64,000 bases of DNA from NCBI GenBank assembly GCA_947379755.1, contig CANCOC010000006.1, positions 1 to 64,000 on the forward strand, written 5' to 3'. The notes under the pieces were generated by a model that was given only the letters and a program-made list of their open reading frames with translations, was not told the origin of the DNA and did no database searches. Position numbers and translations under genes: made by a program. Source of the DNA: Alcaligenaceae bacterium. GTDB lineage: Bacteria; Pseudomonadota; Gammaproteobacteria; Burkholderiales; Burkholderiaceae_B. This document shows positions 1 through 8,346 of this stretch, in pieces (position 1 is the first letter of the stretch; every line of letters starts with the position of its first letter).

Positions 1-130
1 CTTCGCCTACGGATAACACCTGATCTAGCGTGATTTCTTGCCCAATGTCTGCCGGTATCTGTTCTATTTTAAGTTTTTCACCAGAAGCAATGCGATACTG
101 CTTGCCTCCAGTTTTTATGACCGCGTACAT
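1..130 (-). CDS. rplU: 50S ribosomal protein L21, N-terminal part (runs off the window)
   Basis: Only the first 43 codons are in the window, read leftward from the ATG at 130. The start [13 protein letters not shown] followed by a basic stretch and a [12 protein letters not shown] segment is typical of bacterial L21, which binds 23S rRNA in the large subunit. The gene is divergent from ispB, an arrangement common in beta- and gammaproteobacteria (rplU-rpmA away from ispB). The missing C-terminus is due to the window edge, not truncation. Confidence 0.93.
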   Translation of the reverse strand, partial: MYAVIKTGGKQYRIASGEKLKIEQIPADIGQEITLDQVLSVGE

Positions 131-237
131 GGGTTAACCTCGTGTTTTATTGCATTATTAATAAATACAGCTTCTCGGCCAAAATGCCGAACCCGGAATA
201 TTAACGCGTAACTATTTGAAAGTCAAAAGAAAGTCCT
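131..237. promoter_or_regulatory. divergent rplU / ispB promoter region
   Basis: A 107-base gap between two divergent starts must carry the promoters of both the L21 operon and ispB. It is AT-rich around 147-170. I could not assign convincing -35/-10 pairs, so only the region is called. Confidence 0.45.
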
Positions 238-1206
238 GTGCACACGCTTCCTAATCTCTTAGCCCCGGTAGCCCGCGACATGATCGCGGTCGACGCCGTG
301 ATCCGGGCACGGCTCAACTCTGACGTGGTGCTCATCCGCACCATTGGTGACTATATTATTGGCGCGGGCGGCAAGCGGATGCGCCCGGCGATGCTATTGC
401 TGGTCGCGCAAGCTCTGGGATACCAGGGTAGCCACCAGCATCTGATGGCTGCAGTCGTTGAGTTTATCCATACCGCTACCTTGCTGCATGATGATGTAGT
501 GGATGAGTCTGCCCTGCGTCGCGGCCGCAGCACTGCCAATGCCGTTTTCGGCAATGCGGCCAGTGTGCTGGTGGGCGACTACCTCTATTCGCGGGCATTT
601 GAAATGATGGTGGACGTCGACAGCATGCGCATCATGCAGATCATGTCGGGTGCGACCACTGTGATTGCCGAAGGCGAGGTGCTCCAGTTGCTCAACGTAC
701 ACGATCCAGAGGTCTCCGAAGCACGCTATTTGCAGGTTGTGCGGTTTAAAACCGCCAAACTGTTCGAGGCTGCCGCCGAAGCCGGAGCGGTGCTGGCAGG
801 TGCGACGCTTGAACAGGCACAGGCCGCCGCCGCCTATGGCCGTCATATTGGCACGGCCTTTCAACTGGTCGATGATGTCCTGGACTACAGCGGGGATGCT
901 GCTGCCCTTGGCAAGAATGTGGGCGATGATTTGCGCGAAGGCAAGCCCACATTGCCGTTGATTCGCGTACTGGAGGTTGGCACAGAGGCGCAAAAGCAAC
1001 TGATTCGTCATGCAATTGAACATGGCGAGGCTGATTTTGATGCCGTCGCACAGGCGATTCAGGAGACAGGCGCACTGGGGCATGCGATGCAGAGCGCCGA
1101 AAAAGAAGCGGAAATGGCTAAGGTCGCTTTATATGCATTCCCTGCGTCCTCTGCGCGCGATGCGCTGCTGACATTCTGTGAATTTGCGGTGAATCGCGAT
1201 CGTTGA
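238..1206 (+). CDS. ispB: octaprenyl diphosphate synthase (trans-polyprenyl synthase)
   Basis: Makes the long-chain prenyl diphosphate used for the ubiquinone side chain by condensing isopentenyl diphosphate units onto farnesyl diphosphate; cytosolic. The 322 aa match the family length. The first Asp-rich motif DDVVD is at residues 85-89 followed by an RRG element, the second DDVLD at 212-216, and the GGKRMRP substrate motif lies near residue 44. The start is GTG at 238; no upstream ATG fits, and the N-terminus aligns with the family (LLAPVARDM). It is divergent from rplU, as in many proteobacteria. Chain length cannot be fixed from sequence alone; octaprenyl is inferred from family and context. 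Confidence 0.92.
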   Translation: MHTLPNLLAPVARDMIAVDAVIRARLNSDVVLIRTIGDYIIGAGGKRMRPAMLLLVAQALGYQGSHQHLMAAVVEFIHTATLLHDDVVDESALRRGRSTANAVFGNAASVLVGDYLYSRAFEMMVDVDSMRIMQIMSGATTVIAEGEVLQLLNVHDPEVSEARYLQVVRFKTAKLFEAAAEAGAVLAGATLEQAQAAAAYGRHIGTAFQLVDDVLDYSGDAAALGKNVGDDLREGKPTLPLIRVLEVGTEAQKQLIRHAIEHGEADFDAVAQAIQETGALGHAMQSAEKEAEMAKVALYAFPASSARDALLTFCEFAVNRDR

Positions 1207-1215
1207 AGTCTGTGT

Positions 1216-1246
1216 GGGTTCCTGTACCCGTTCGGGACTGGAACCC
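1216..1246. terminator. hairpin after ispB, possible terminator
   Basis: GGGTTCC at 1216 pairs with GGAACCC at 1240-1246 around a nested CCCG-TTCG-GG hairpin. It lies between the convergent ends of ispB and the serine hydrolase. No U-tract follows, so intrinsic termination is only possible. Confidence 0.35.
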
Positions 1247-1267
1247 CCGCAATCTGACGGTCTGCCT

Positions 1268-2530
1268 TTAGCTTGAATAGACTATTTTTTCAAAGTTGCT
1301 GAACAGGGCGAGTGCCTTCGTATCGACAAACGGCAACACCTGCATCATGACAACACCCGCCAGATCTCTGGTTGGATCAATCCAGAAAAACGTATTAGCT
1401 AAACCTGCCCATGAAAGACTGCCCGGCGAACGTCCTGTAGGAGCCTGGTCTTCATTGATCATAAAGCTCAGGCCCCAGGTCTTTGTCACCCCGGGGAAGA
1501 ACTCGGCATCCAGTGAGGTGGCTGTGTTCTGGGAAGGCAGCATGTTGACCCGCAACGATCCCATTGCATTTCTGGACATCATTGCGACGGTTTCAGGTTT
1601 GAGCAGCTGATGGCCGTTTCCCTTGCCATGATTCAGAATCATCCGCATAAACCGGACATAGTCACTCGGGGTCGAATACAGGCCTCCGCCACCGGGCTCA
1701 AACTCAGGTTCCTGAGGCACTTCATTCTGTGTGACGGTCAGTCGGGTGCCGAGCGCGTCGCGCTGATGCACTTTGGCCATGCGCGCGCGCATGTCAGGCG
1801 TGATTTTGAATGCGGTACTCGACATGCCAAGCGGATCGGTAATGTGTTTCTGGATGTACTGGCCAAGCTTCATGCCGCTTGCGGCTTCTATGACCTGGCC
1901 CGCCCAGTCCAGATTAATGCCGTACTCCCACTGTGTGCCGGGATCGAACGCAAGCGGGATATCCAGCCCAGCCTTTTTGCCTGATCCAGCACGCGGGATA
2001 TTCAAATTTTTTTGATAGCGCGCTGTGTGCGGGTTCCATGTGTCGTAAGTAAAGCCTGCCGTATGGGTCAGGAGCTGTCTGAGTGTGACGGGGCTTTCAG
2101 GCGGCCGGGTCAGTGGCCTGCCATCCGCATCCCATCCAGTCAGCACTTTGACCGCACCGAGTTGTGCAACGAGTGTGAACAGTGGTTCGTCCAGACTGAG
2201 CTTGCCCTGTTCAACCAGTTGCATGGCCGCAGTGCCGACAATGGGCTTGGTCATCGAGGCCAGCCACATGACGGTATCCATTGACATGGCCGCTCCCTGT
2301 CCAAGGACACGCTCTCCAAAGGCACCCTCGTACAACATCTGGTCAGAGGTGGTGACTGCGGCCACCACGCCTGGCACATCGCCAGCGTGAACAGCGGCTT
2401 TGAGTAAGGCATCTTCTTTCAGGGTCAATGAGGAATGTGCAAAAGTATGGTTCATTGTGGCTGATCCCGTTGCAGATTCTGTATCTGATGTAGCGCTCGA
2501 TTGAATCAACTGGCGTCTTTCTCTACGCAT
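1268..2530 (-). CDS. serine hydrolase, beta-lactamase/family VIII esterase fold
   Basis: A class C beta-lactamase-like serine hydrolase of 420 aa, probably an esterase. The nucleophile motif S-M-T-K is at residues 92-95 (SxxK), with YGIN in the second motif region near residue 205 and a GGGGLYSTPSDY segment typical of the family. The start at 2530 has a strong GGGGAGAG ribosome site a few bases upstream; an internal ATG at 2455 is possible but lacks one. The first 25 residues are Ser/Thr-rich and are not a clear signal peptide. Substrate unknown. It is divergent from the GST to its right, with no operon partner. Confidence 0.82.
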   Translation of the reverse strand: MRRERRQLIQSSATSDTESATGSATMNHTFAHSSLTLKEDALLKAAVHAGDVPGVVAAVTTSDQMLYEGAFGERVLGQGAAMSMDTVMWLASMTKPIVGTAAMQLVEQGKLSLDEPLFTLVAQLGAVKVLTGWDADGRPLTRPPESPVTLRQLLTHTAGFTYDTWNPHTARYQKNLNIPRAGSGKKAGLDIPLAFDPGTQWEYGINLDWAGQVIEAASGMKLGQYIQKHITDPLGMSSTAFKITPDMRARMAKVHQRDALGTRLTVTQNEVPQEPEFEPGGGGLYSTPSDYVRFMRMILNHGKGNGHQLLKPETVAMMSRNAMGSLRVNMLPSQNTATSLDAEFFPGVTKTWGLSFMINEDQAPTGRSPGSLSWAGLANTFFWIDPTRDLAGVVMMQVLPFVDTKALALFSNFEKIVYSS

Positions 2531-2747
2531 GATCTCTCCCCGGTTTATTTTTTATTGTTCAGTGGTGATCTTACATGTCTTCGGGTATGAAACCCTGTAC
2601 CAGAAAACGGATAATCTGCCCGCATCTGTGTTGAACACGATCCACGATGACGGGCAACTTAAAAACTCTATTAAACTGCCGCCAGGAGACATATTCCCCA
2701 TTCAGTTCGTGTTTAAAACCGCCATTTATAAAGAACGGAAACAAAAA

Positions 2748-3344
2748 ATGAAAATCACTTTTTCGCACGCCAGTCCCTATGTTCGTAAAGTCATGGCCTG
2801 CGCGATTGCGCGTGGCATTGAAAACCAGCTTGAAAAGTGGAGTATTCCTGCAACGGATCCCTCCATCCGGCCTTATAACCCGCTGAGCAAAGTGCCTACG
2901 CTGGTCAAAGATGATGGCGGCGCGCTGTTTGACAGCCCTGTCATCTGCGAATATCTCGATACGATCGGCACGGCTGCGCCAGTCTTTCCGGTGGCGGGAC
3001 CTGCTCGCTGGAATGCGCTGCGTTTGCAGGCCCTTGGTGACGGGATCATGGATGCGAGCCAGCCAAGGCGCCGTGAGATGGGCTTGCCACAGGATGATGG
3101 GCGCATTGCCTATATCGAGCTGCAGCAAGGAAAAGTTGCAAGGGCCCTTGATGCCCTGGAACAGGAGGTTTCAGCTTTTGGCAGCCTGACAACAATCGGT
3201 GAAATAACCGTTGCCTGTGCGCTGGGGTATCTGGATTTTCGTTTTGCCAGTGAGCCGTGGCGACCAGGCCATCCTAAGCTCGACGCGTGGTACGCACAGG
3301 TGGTGCAGTTGCCACCCCTTGCCCACAGCATGCCAGCAGGCTGA
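2748..3344 (+). CDS. glutathione S-transferase family protein
   Basis: 198 aa from the ATG at 2748. The N-terminal thioredoxin-like domain starts MKITFSHASPYVRKV with the Ser/Pro-Tyr glutathione-site pattern of bacterial GSTs; a cis-Pro segment (KVPTLV) and the DSPVICEYLD motif follow, then an alpha-helical C-domain. The frame is open upstream to 2529, but that stretch reads like intergenic DNA and would delay the thioredoxin fold by 73 residues, so the internal start is preferred. It likely conjugates or isomerises electrophiles in the cytosol; the substrate is unknown. Confidence 0.85.
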   Translation: MKITFSHASPYVRKVMACAIARGIENQLEKWSIPATDPSIRPYNPLSKVPTLVKDDGGALFDSPVICEYLDTIGTAAPVFPVAGPARWNALRLQALGDGIMDASQPRRREMGLPQDDGRIAYIELQQGKVARALDALEQEVSAFGSLTTIGEITVACALGYLDFRFASEPWRPGHPKLDAWYAQVVQLPPLAHSMPAG

Positions 3345-3394
3345 GCTTGTCAGAGCTGTTGCGTGATGTCTGGCAGGTCATGCCAGGGACAGAT

Positions 3395-3424
3395 GCCTGA
3401 GATCACTCACCTGAGATCTCAGGC
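3395..3424. terminator. convergent hairpin between GST and methyltransferase
   Basis: GCCTGAGATC (3395-3404) and GATCTCAGGC (3415-3424) form a perfect 10-base inverted repeat with a 10-base loop. It covers the last codons of the leftward methyltransferase. There is no U-tract, so it may be a weak bidirectional terminator or only an mRNA 3' hairpin. Confidence 0.4.
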
Positions 3425-4035
3425 GTTCCTGAATGCTTTTTTAAAAATACAAAAGTGTGGTCGCCAAATTCGAAGGTTGAAGCACCGAGCCCAGGAGCGT
3501 CCGGTGCATACTCATCAAACAGTCTGTATGCAGTGGTCTGTTTAACCTTGAAGTTCACAAAGTCCGGACCGTCGTTGTAGCCCAGGACTAGCAACCCATC
3601 CTCTTTCAGGAGCGCATGGGCTCCCTTGAGTAACTGATCACATTGTTCGGGTTGATTCATGCCAAATCCAATCAGCCCGTTACCAATGATGACGTCAAAG
3701 GAGGCTGCATCATAATATCGGTCGAGTTCCGTCGCGGAGCCGACAATGTGATGCTGATGATTGCCGTAAATTGCCTTCTTCTTTTCTATATCAATCGTGT
3801 GTAAAACCAGATCCAGTTTATTTGGATAGTGCCAGGAGCGTTTGTCTGTTCCGATGAACAAACATGCTGCACGCGGGCTTTTTGCCCCAAAATTTTGATT
3901 GATATATTGAAAAATCGCATTTTCCAGAAAGACGCGATTGGGGGATTTCATGGGGAATTCAATTCCCATTTTGACAGCCAAATGCGGAGACAGTTTAAAG
4001 GCAATATTTTTGAGTTTGTCTAGGATTTTTGTCAT
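3403..4035 (-). CDS. class I SAM-dependent methyltransferase-like protein
   Basis: 210 aa. A Rossmann-like pattern is visible: CLFIGTDKRSWHY (SAM motif I region), an acidic DIE ending strand 2 (LVLHTIDIEKKK), FDVIIGNGLIGFGM (motif IV region) and HALLKEDGLLVLGYNDG (motif VI). Motif I lacks the usual GxGxG. No target domain is recognised, so the substrate is unknown. It is a single gene convergent with the GST, with a basic N-terminus and no signal peptide. Confidence 0.6.
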   Translation of the reverse strand: MTKILDKLKNIAFKLSPHLAVKMGIEFPMKSPNRVFLENAIFQYINQNFGAKSPRAACLFIGTDKRSWHYPNKLDLVLHTIDIEKKKAIYGNHQHHIVGSATELDRYYDAASFDVIIGNGLIGFGMNQPEQCDQLLKGAHALLKEDGLLVLGYNDGPDFVNFKVKQTTAYRLFDEYAPDAPGLGASTFEFGDHTFVFLKKHSGTPEISGE

Positions 4036-4093
4036 GACTCAATTTAGCATGTAAAAAAATCCAGACAGCATGGAGTGAAGCAAACGCGTTGTT

Positions 4094-4975
4094 TCAGGGA
4101 GAGGTCAGTACTTGTAAATCTTGCTGACTGAGTCTGGCAACACCGCTGCTGGTGTTGATATATTTGCCAAGGTCAAGACGGCTCTCGCCAAGATACACGC
4201 TGGTTGCGGGCGCGTTGCCAATGACGAGCAGTGAAAGATTGAGTGGATCGATTTCCAAGGTGTCTGTTGGCGTGTAGGTTTTTTCAGATCTTTTGCCCCT
4301 CTGGTCGGCAAACTGCACCCAGGAAGTCGCGGCAAATTTCAGTACCAGCATCTTTGCGTTTAATGCAGGCGCTGCGATGGGTAGCTGGTCGTCGGCGGGA
4401 GCAGGTTTTTGATTGGTTTCTACCGTTTGCGGCGGTGAGTGCGCTGTTGCTGACTCAGTCGCGACTGGGTGCGGGACTGCCGAATCTGGTTGCGGTTCAG
4501 GTTGACTGACTAACGGTGCGGAAGTTTTTTCACTGGACATCACCACAATGATGCCAATACCTAAAACGATTGCGATCATCAGGGCAAGAAAACGCAGGCG
4601 GCCAGTTGAAAGTAAGGGTGCTGTTGTGGAGTGACGCAAAACAGAACCGACCAGCAGGCTGACTTCGTTCTGGTTCGTGTGGGTCGTCTGTTCAGTGGCC
4701 TGAATTTCAACTTCTGCAAGCAATGAAATCATGGGTTCCTGTTCAGGCAGCCCCAGATAAGTCATGTATTTTTTCAGTGCACGCAAATAGTAAGTTCTGT
4801 TGTGAAAAGCGGTCAGCAAGCCGGATTCCAATCCGTTGACTTGCGCAATTGACAAAATGAGTGCGCGTGCAACTTCGGGCACGCCAAAGGTCTTTTGGTC
4901 GCGCGCCTGACGCAACAGCGCACCGAGCGTGGCCTCAGGTGATGTCGGAAGATGGTGCGTGCCGCTGCTTGTCAT
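4094..4975 (-). CDS. RodZ-like membrane protein with HTH domain
   Basis: 293 aa. An N-terminal Cro/CI-type helix-turn-helix of the RodZ type (residues about 14-80, GALLRQARDQKTFGVPEVARAL then a YLRALKKYMTYLGL helix), a single transmembrane helix at about 127-147, a Pro/Gln/Ala-rich linker, and a C-terminal DUF4115-like beta domain (about 210-290, SWVQFADQRGKR...). In RodZ this layout links the cytoskeletal protein MreB to the cell wall machinery. RodZ in this group usually sits beside ispG; here the neighbours are a methyltransferase and a Bug receptor, so it may be a paralogue. The HTH probably contacts protein, not DNA. Confidence 0.75.
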   Translation of the reverse strand: MTSSGTHHLPTSPEATLGALLRQARDQKTFGVPEVARALILSIAQVNGLESGLLTAFHNRTYYLRALKKYMTYLGLPEQEPMISLLAEVEIQATEQTTHTNQNEVSLLVGSVLRHSTTAPLLSTGRLRFLALMIAIVLGIGIIVVMSSEKTSAPLVSQPEPQPDSAVPHPVATESATAHSPPQTVETNQKPAPADDQLPIAAPALNAKMLVLKFAATSWVQFADQRGKRSEKTYTPTDTLEIDPLNLSLLVIGNAPATSVYLGESRLDLGKYINTSSGVARLSQQDLQVLTSP

Positions 4976-5167
4976 GGTTCTTGTCTTTCCCGAATGCGGA
5001 GCGCAGCGAAAAACGATGAGTTGATTTTCAAAATGACCTATATTTTAAATCCACGCGTGAATCTTAAGGCAGTTCATCATAAATTGAAATCCGCTGAATG
5101 TTGATTATGGTCTAAAAGGATGTCTAATGAAGCACTGCCTCATCAACCCCGTCCAGGATACGTTTGC

Positions 5168-6142
5168 ATGACATTGTTTACTTTGCTATTCAGAATTTTG
5201 GTGTTGCTTTGTGTGACAGGTGTCCCTTTGGCTGCGCAGGCGACTTATCCAGAGCGTGCGGTCACGCTTGTGGTGACATATCCGCCAGGCGGCACGGCTG
5301 ATACGGTTGCGCGCATTCTGGCACCCGAGTTGTCCAGGCAGCTTGGACAGACAGTGATTGTTGAAAATCGTGGCGGAGCAGGGGGAATGATTGGTGGTGC
5401 GTCAGTCGCCAAGGCACAAGCCGATGGATACACCATTATGCTTGACGCGGCCAACCACGCGCAGAATCCAGCTCTCCAGCCCAAAATGCAGTTCGACACA
5501 CTAAAAGACTTTGCCTCAGTTTCATTGGTCCAGCGTGTCCCGAATGTGCTGGTTGTCAGGCCGGATAGCAGCATTCACAGCGTTGCCGATTTGATCAGGC
5601 TTGGTTCGCAAAAAGACGCGACGGTGTATTACGCCACCTCTGGTACAGGAAGTGCCCAGCACCTTGCGGGCGAACTCTTTAACGCTCTGACCGGAACCCA
5701 TCTGGAGTATGTGCATTACAAGGGTGGCAACGCTGGCATCATGGATGTCATGTCGGGTCAGGTTCCAATGATGTTCTCCAGCATGGGGCTCGCCCAGCAG
5801 CACGTCAGGGCAGGCAAGCTACGCATGGTTGCAGTGGGTGGTGAAAAGCGTTCGGTCAATGTGCCTGACGTTCCAACTATTGCACAGTCTGGTGTGCCCG
5901 GTTATGCATCATACGAATGGAACGCAATTTTTGCGCCTGCAGGAACACCTGCGCCAGTGATTGAGCGTCTCAATCAGGCAATCGTAGCGGTTTTGACACA
6001 GCCTGAAATCGCTGCACGGTTCAGTGAATTTGGTGGTGAAGTGATCGGGTCATCGCCAGCCGAGCTTGAGGCGTTCCGGCGCGCTGAAATTGCCAAATGG
6101 CAAAAGCTGGCGAAAGATCACGGTTTGAAACTGGATCAGTAA
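5168..6142 (+). CDS. Bug/TctC-family periplasmic solute receptor (1)
   Basis: 324 aa from the ATG at 5168, which has AGGA upstream and begins directly with a signal peptide (MTLFTLLFRILVLL...AQA, about 25 residues). An in-frame start at 5120 would add 16 polar residues. The mature part has the family hallmarks: YPERAVTLVVTYPPGGTADTVARIL, VIVENRGGAGG and ADGYT near the N-terminus, and FAPAGTPAPVIERLNQAI near the C-terminus. These proteins bind small carboxylates or similar ligands. No TctA/TctB membrane genes are nearby, so it is an orphan receptor of unknown ligand. Confidence 0.9.
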   Translation: MTLFTLLFRILVLLCVTGVPLAAQATYPERAVTLVVTYPPGGTADTVARILAPELSRQLGQTVIVENRGGAGGMIGGASVAKAQADGYTIMLDAANHAQNPALQPKMQFDTLKDFASVSLVQRVPNVLVVRPDSSIHSVADLIRLGSQKDATVYYATSGTGSAQHLAGELFNALTGTHLEYVHYKGGNAGIMDVMSGQVPMMFSSMGLAQQHVRAGKLRMVAVGGEKRSVNVPDVPTIAQSGVPGYASYEWNAIFAPAGTPAPVIERLNQAIVAVLTQPEIAARFSEFGGEVIGSSPAELEAFRRAEIAKWQKLAKDHGLKLDQ

Positions 6143-6150
6143 TATTTTTG

Positions 6151-7251
6151 ATGAGAAACACCTTGCCTAAACCGTTGCACGCGTGCGTACGTCCCGTCTG
6201 TATTGCACTGTTACTTGCAGCACAGACTTTGGCTCCTGTATTGAGTTCTACTGCTTGGGCACAAGCAGTATCGCCAGTAGTTTCAGAGTCGGGCGCACTG
6301 ATGAGCGCACCACAATTGCAGTCACTCGTTGCACCCATTGCGCTATATCCGGATGCCTTGCTTTCGCAGATGCTGATGGCCTCAACCTACCCGCTTGAAG
6401 TGGCTGCTGCGAGCATCTGGTTACGCAATAATCAGCTCACAGGGGCAGATTTTGATGCTGCGATCGGTCAGCAAAGATGGGATAACAGTGTGAAATCTTT
6501 AGTGCACTTCCCAGACGCACTCAATCTGATGGGCAATCAGCTGGACTGGACACACCAGCTTGGAGACACATACCTTGCGCAGCCCGTCGAATTGATGCAA
6601 TCGGTACAGGCGCTGCGGGTGCAGGCTCAACAGGCAGGTTTTTTAAAGTCAGGCAATCAAATGCGGGTGACAACCGATGCGCAGTCGCACATCATTATTG
6701 TCCCTGCCAATCCCGAAGTGGTCTATGTGCCCGCTTACAACCCGATGGTGGTCTATGGTCCATGGCTCTATCCGGCATATCCACCTTATGCAGTCTATAA
6801 CCCTGCGTGGGGAGCCATTGCTTTTGGCGCCGGGTTCGGTGTGGGCTACGCACTGTGGGCCACGCCCTATTGGGGTCGGGGCGGGTTTTATATCAACAAT
6901 GGTTATTACAACCGCTTTAACTATCGTTACAACGCTGCGCCATACCGTTATCCTGCTCAGGTTGGAGCCCGCAGTGCCTGGGCATTTAATCCTGCGCATC
7001 GCTATAACGTGCCTTACGCATCGCCCTCCGTTCAAAAAAGGTATGGGGGTGCGCCAGCTCCGGTTCGCAATGTGAACCAGGCCAGACAGTCGGCACAAAA
7101 CTACTGGCACCAGAATCCGCCTTTAAGTCAGGCGCCGCGCGCAAATCCTGCCCGTGCAGCAACCGCTGCGCAGGCTGCTGTCAGGACCGGTGGGGGCAGG
7201 TCATCAGGTCAGTCAGGTCAGTCTGGACATTCGGGTCGTTCAGGGCATTAA
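6151..7251 (+). CDS. DUF3300 exported protein
   Basis: 366 aa starting 8 bases after the Bug stop. Signal peptide to about residue 37 (AWA). The DUF3300 core begins LVAPIALYPDALLSQMLMAS and runs to VYVPAYNPMVVYGPW, followed by a Tyr/Pro/Asn-rich segment, a GAGFGVGYALW hydrophobic patch, and a low-complexity Ser/Gly/Gln/His tail of SGQSG-type repeats. The function of DUF3300 is not established; the protein should be periplasmic or surface-associated. The translated frame is open 54 bases upstream, but the ATG at 6151 precedes the signal peptide directly. Confidence 0.85.
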   Translation: MRNTLPKPLHACVRPVCIALLLAAQTLAPVLSSTAWAQAVSPVVSESGALMSAPQLQSLVAPIALYPDALLSQMLMASTYPLEVAAASIWLRNNQLTGADFDAAIGQQRWDNSVKSLVHFPDALNLMGNQLDWTHQLGDTYLAQPVELMQSVQALRVQAQQAGFLKSGNQMRVTTDAQSHIIIVPANPEVVYVPAYNPMVVYGPWLYPAYPPYAVYNPAWGAIAFGAGFGVGYALWATPYWGRGGFYINNGYYNRFNYRYNAAPYRYPAQVGARSAWAFNPAHRYNVPYASPSVQKRYGGAPAPVRNVNQARQSAQNYWHQNPPLSQAPRANPARAATAAQAAVRTGGGRSSGQSGQSGHSGRSGH

Positions 7252-7353
7252 ATTGTCTTGTCATCACCTATACTAAATTAAATAATCAGCAGGCAGTACA
7301 TAAAGTGTGCGACAACAGCGCGCTAGACAAATAGACTTTTTGAGGGAGACAAC

Positions 7354-8289
7354 ATGAATATTGCAGTTGTGGGTTCGGGTTTGATTGGTCAGGCATGGGC
7401 AATTGTTTTCGCGCGGGGTGGTCACGAGGTCAGGCTGTGGGATGGTGATCCCAAGGCGGTTACCTCGGCACTGACCCTCATAGCGGGGCAGGTGGCTGAC
7501 TTGAAAGCAGCGGGTTTGATCGATCATCCTCAAGCCCTGCTGGAGCGGATTTGTGGTGCCCAGACGCTCGAGGAAGTACTAGATGGCGCCGAGTACGTTC
7601 AGGAAAACCTCCCTGAGCGTGTCGAAATGAAAAAAGAAATCTTTGGCCGCATGGACAAGATTGCTGCGCCTGGCTGTGTGCTGGCCAGTTCAACTTCAAG
7701 TATTCCTGCCTCAGCCTTTACCGAGGACTTGCCAGGACGCGCACGCTGCCTGATCGCCCATCCGGTCAATCCGCCATATCTTGTGCCTGTGGTTGAAATC
7801 TGTGGTGCTCCCTGGACCGATGCTGCAATCGTTCAAAAGACATGGGATGTCATGGAAAGCGTTGGCCAGAAGCCAGTCAAAATTCATCGAGAGCTGCAGG
7901 GTTTTATTCTCAACCGGCTTCAGGGTGCTTTGCTTCGCGAAGCTTTCAAACTTGTCGAACAGGGCTATGTCGATGCCGAAGGGCTCGATGTGACTGTGCG
8001 CGAAGGCCTTGGCTTGCGCTGGTCCTTCATGGGGCCGTTTGAGACAATTGATCTGAATGCCCCGGACGGGCTGGCAGATTATGCACGCCGCTTTGGTGGC
8101 ATGTATCAGTCAATCGCCGAGGAGCAAACCTCTACAGAACCCTGGTCTGAGGCACTGATCGAAAAGCTTGAGGCGTCGCGTCGCAAGATTTTGCCCAAAG
8201 AACAGTTGCTGGCACGGCGGTTGTGGCGTGACCGCAGGCTGATGGGTCTGGCGGCGCACAAATTGGCCGCTGAAAAAAATACAAAGTAA
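7354..8289 (+). CDS. 3-hydroxyacyl-CoA dehydrogenase family, carnitine/gulonate dehydrogenase-like
   Basis: 311 aa NAD-dependent dehydrogenase. The Rossmann motif G-S-G-L-I-G is at residues 7-12 with D30 at the end of strand 2 (NAD preference), and the catalytic His/Glu pair H136 and E148 sits in AHPVNPPYLVPVVE. The size and single C-terminal domain resemble L-carnitine dehydrogenase and lambda-crystallin/L-gulonate 3-dehydrogenase rather than the two-domain fatty acid oxidation enzymes. GAGGGAG lies just upstream of the start. It is followed after 57 bases by a BKACE gene: this pair oxidises a 3-hydroxy acid and then cleaves the 3-keto acid in carnitine catabolism. The actual substrate is inferred only by analogy. 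Confidence 0.82.
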   Translation: MNIAVVGSGLIGQAWAIVFARGGHEVRLWDGDPKAVTSALTLIAGQVADLKAAGLIDHPQALLERICGAQTLEEVLDGAEYVQENLPERVEMKKEIFGRMDKIAAPGCVLASSTSSIPASAFTEDLPGRARCLIAHPVNPPYLVPVVEICGAPWTDAAIVQKTWDVMESVGQKPVKIHRELQGFILNRLQGALLREAFKLVEQGYVDAEGLDVTVREGLGLRWSFMGPFETIDLNAPDGLADYARRFGGMYQSIAEEQTSTEPWSEALIEKLEASRRKILPKEQLLARRLWRDRRLMGLAAHKLAAEKNTK

Positions 8290-8346
8290 ATTTTCCAGGT
8301 CGCTGCACGTTTAATCTCATCACAAATTCAGAATAGAGGACTCAAC

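Noticed and set aside
394-1083. 229-codon open frame antisense to ispB
   Set aside because: It lies wholly inside a well-supported gene in another frame and has no family pattern, ribosome site or plausible start context.
1610-1984. 124-codon frame antisense to the serine hydrolase
   Set aside because: Covered by a gene with an SxxK motif and strong ribosome site; the shadow has none.
2529-2747. 73-residue upstream extension of the GST gene
   Set aside because: The thioredoxin fold begins exactly at 2748, while the extension is neither a signal peptide nor a domain and overlaps the promoter region of the divergent hydrolase.
2571-3128. 185-codon frame antisense to the GST gene
   Set aside because: Shadow frame with Arg/His-rich, non-family composition.
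6900-7251. Ser/Gly/Gln/His repeats at the end of the DUF3300 gene as a mobile or repeat element
   Set aside because: They stay in frame within one coding sequence and look like a low-complexity protein tail.
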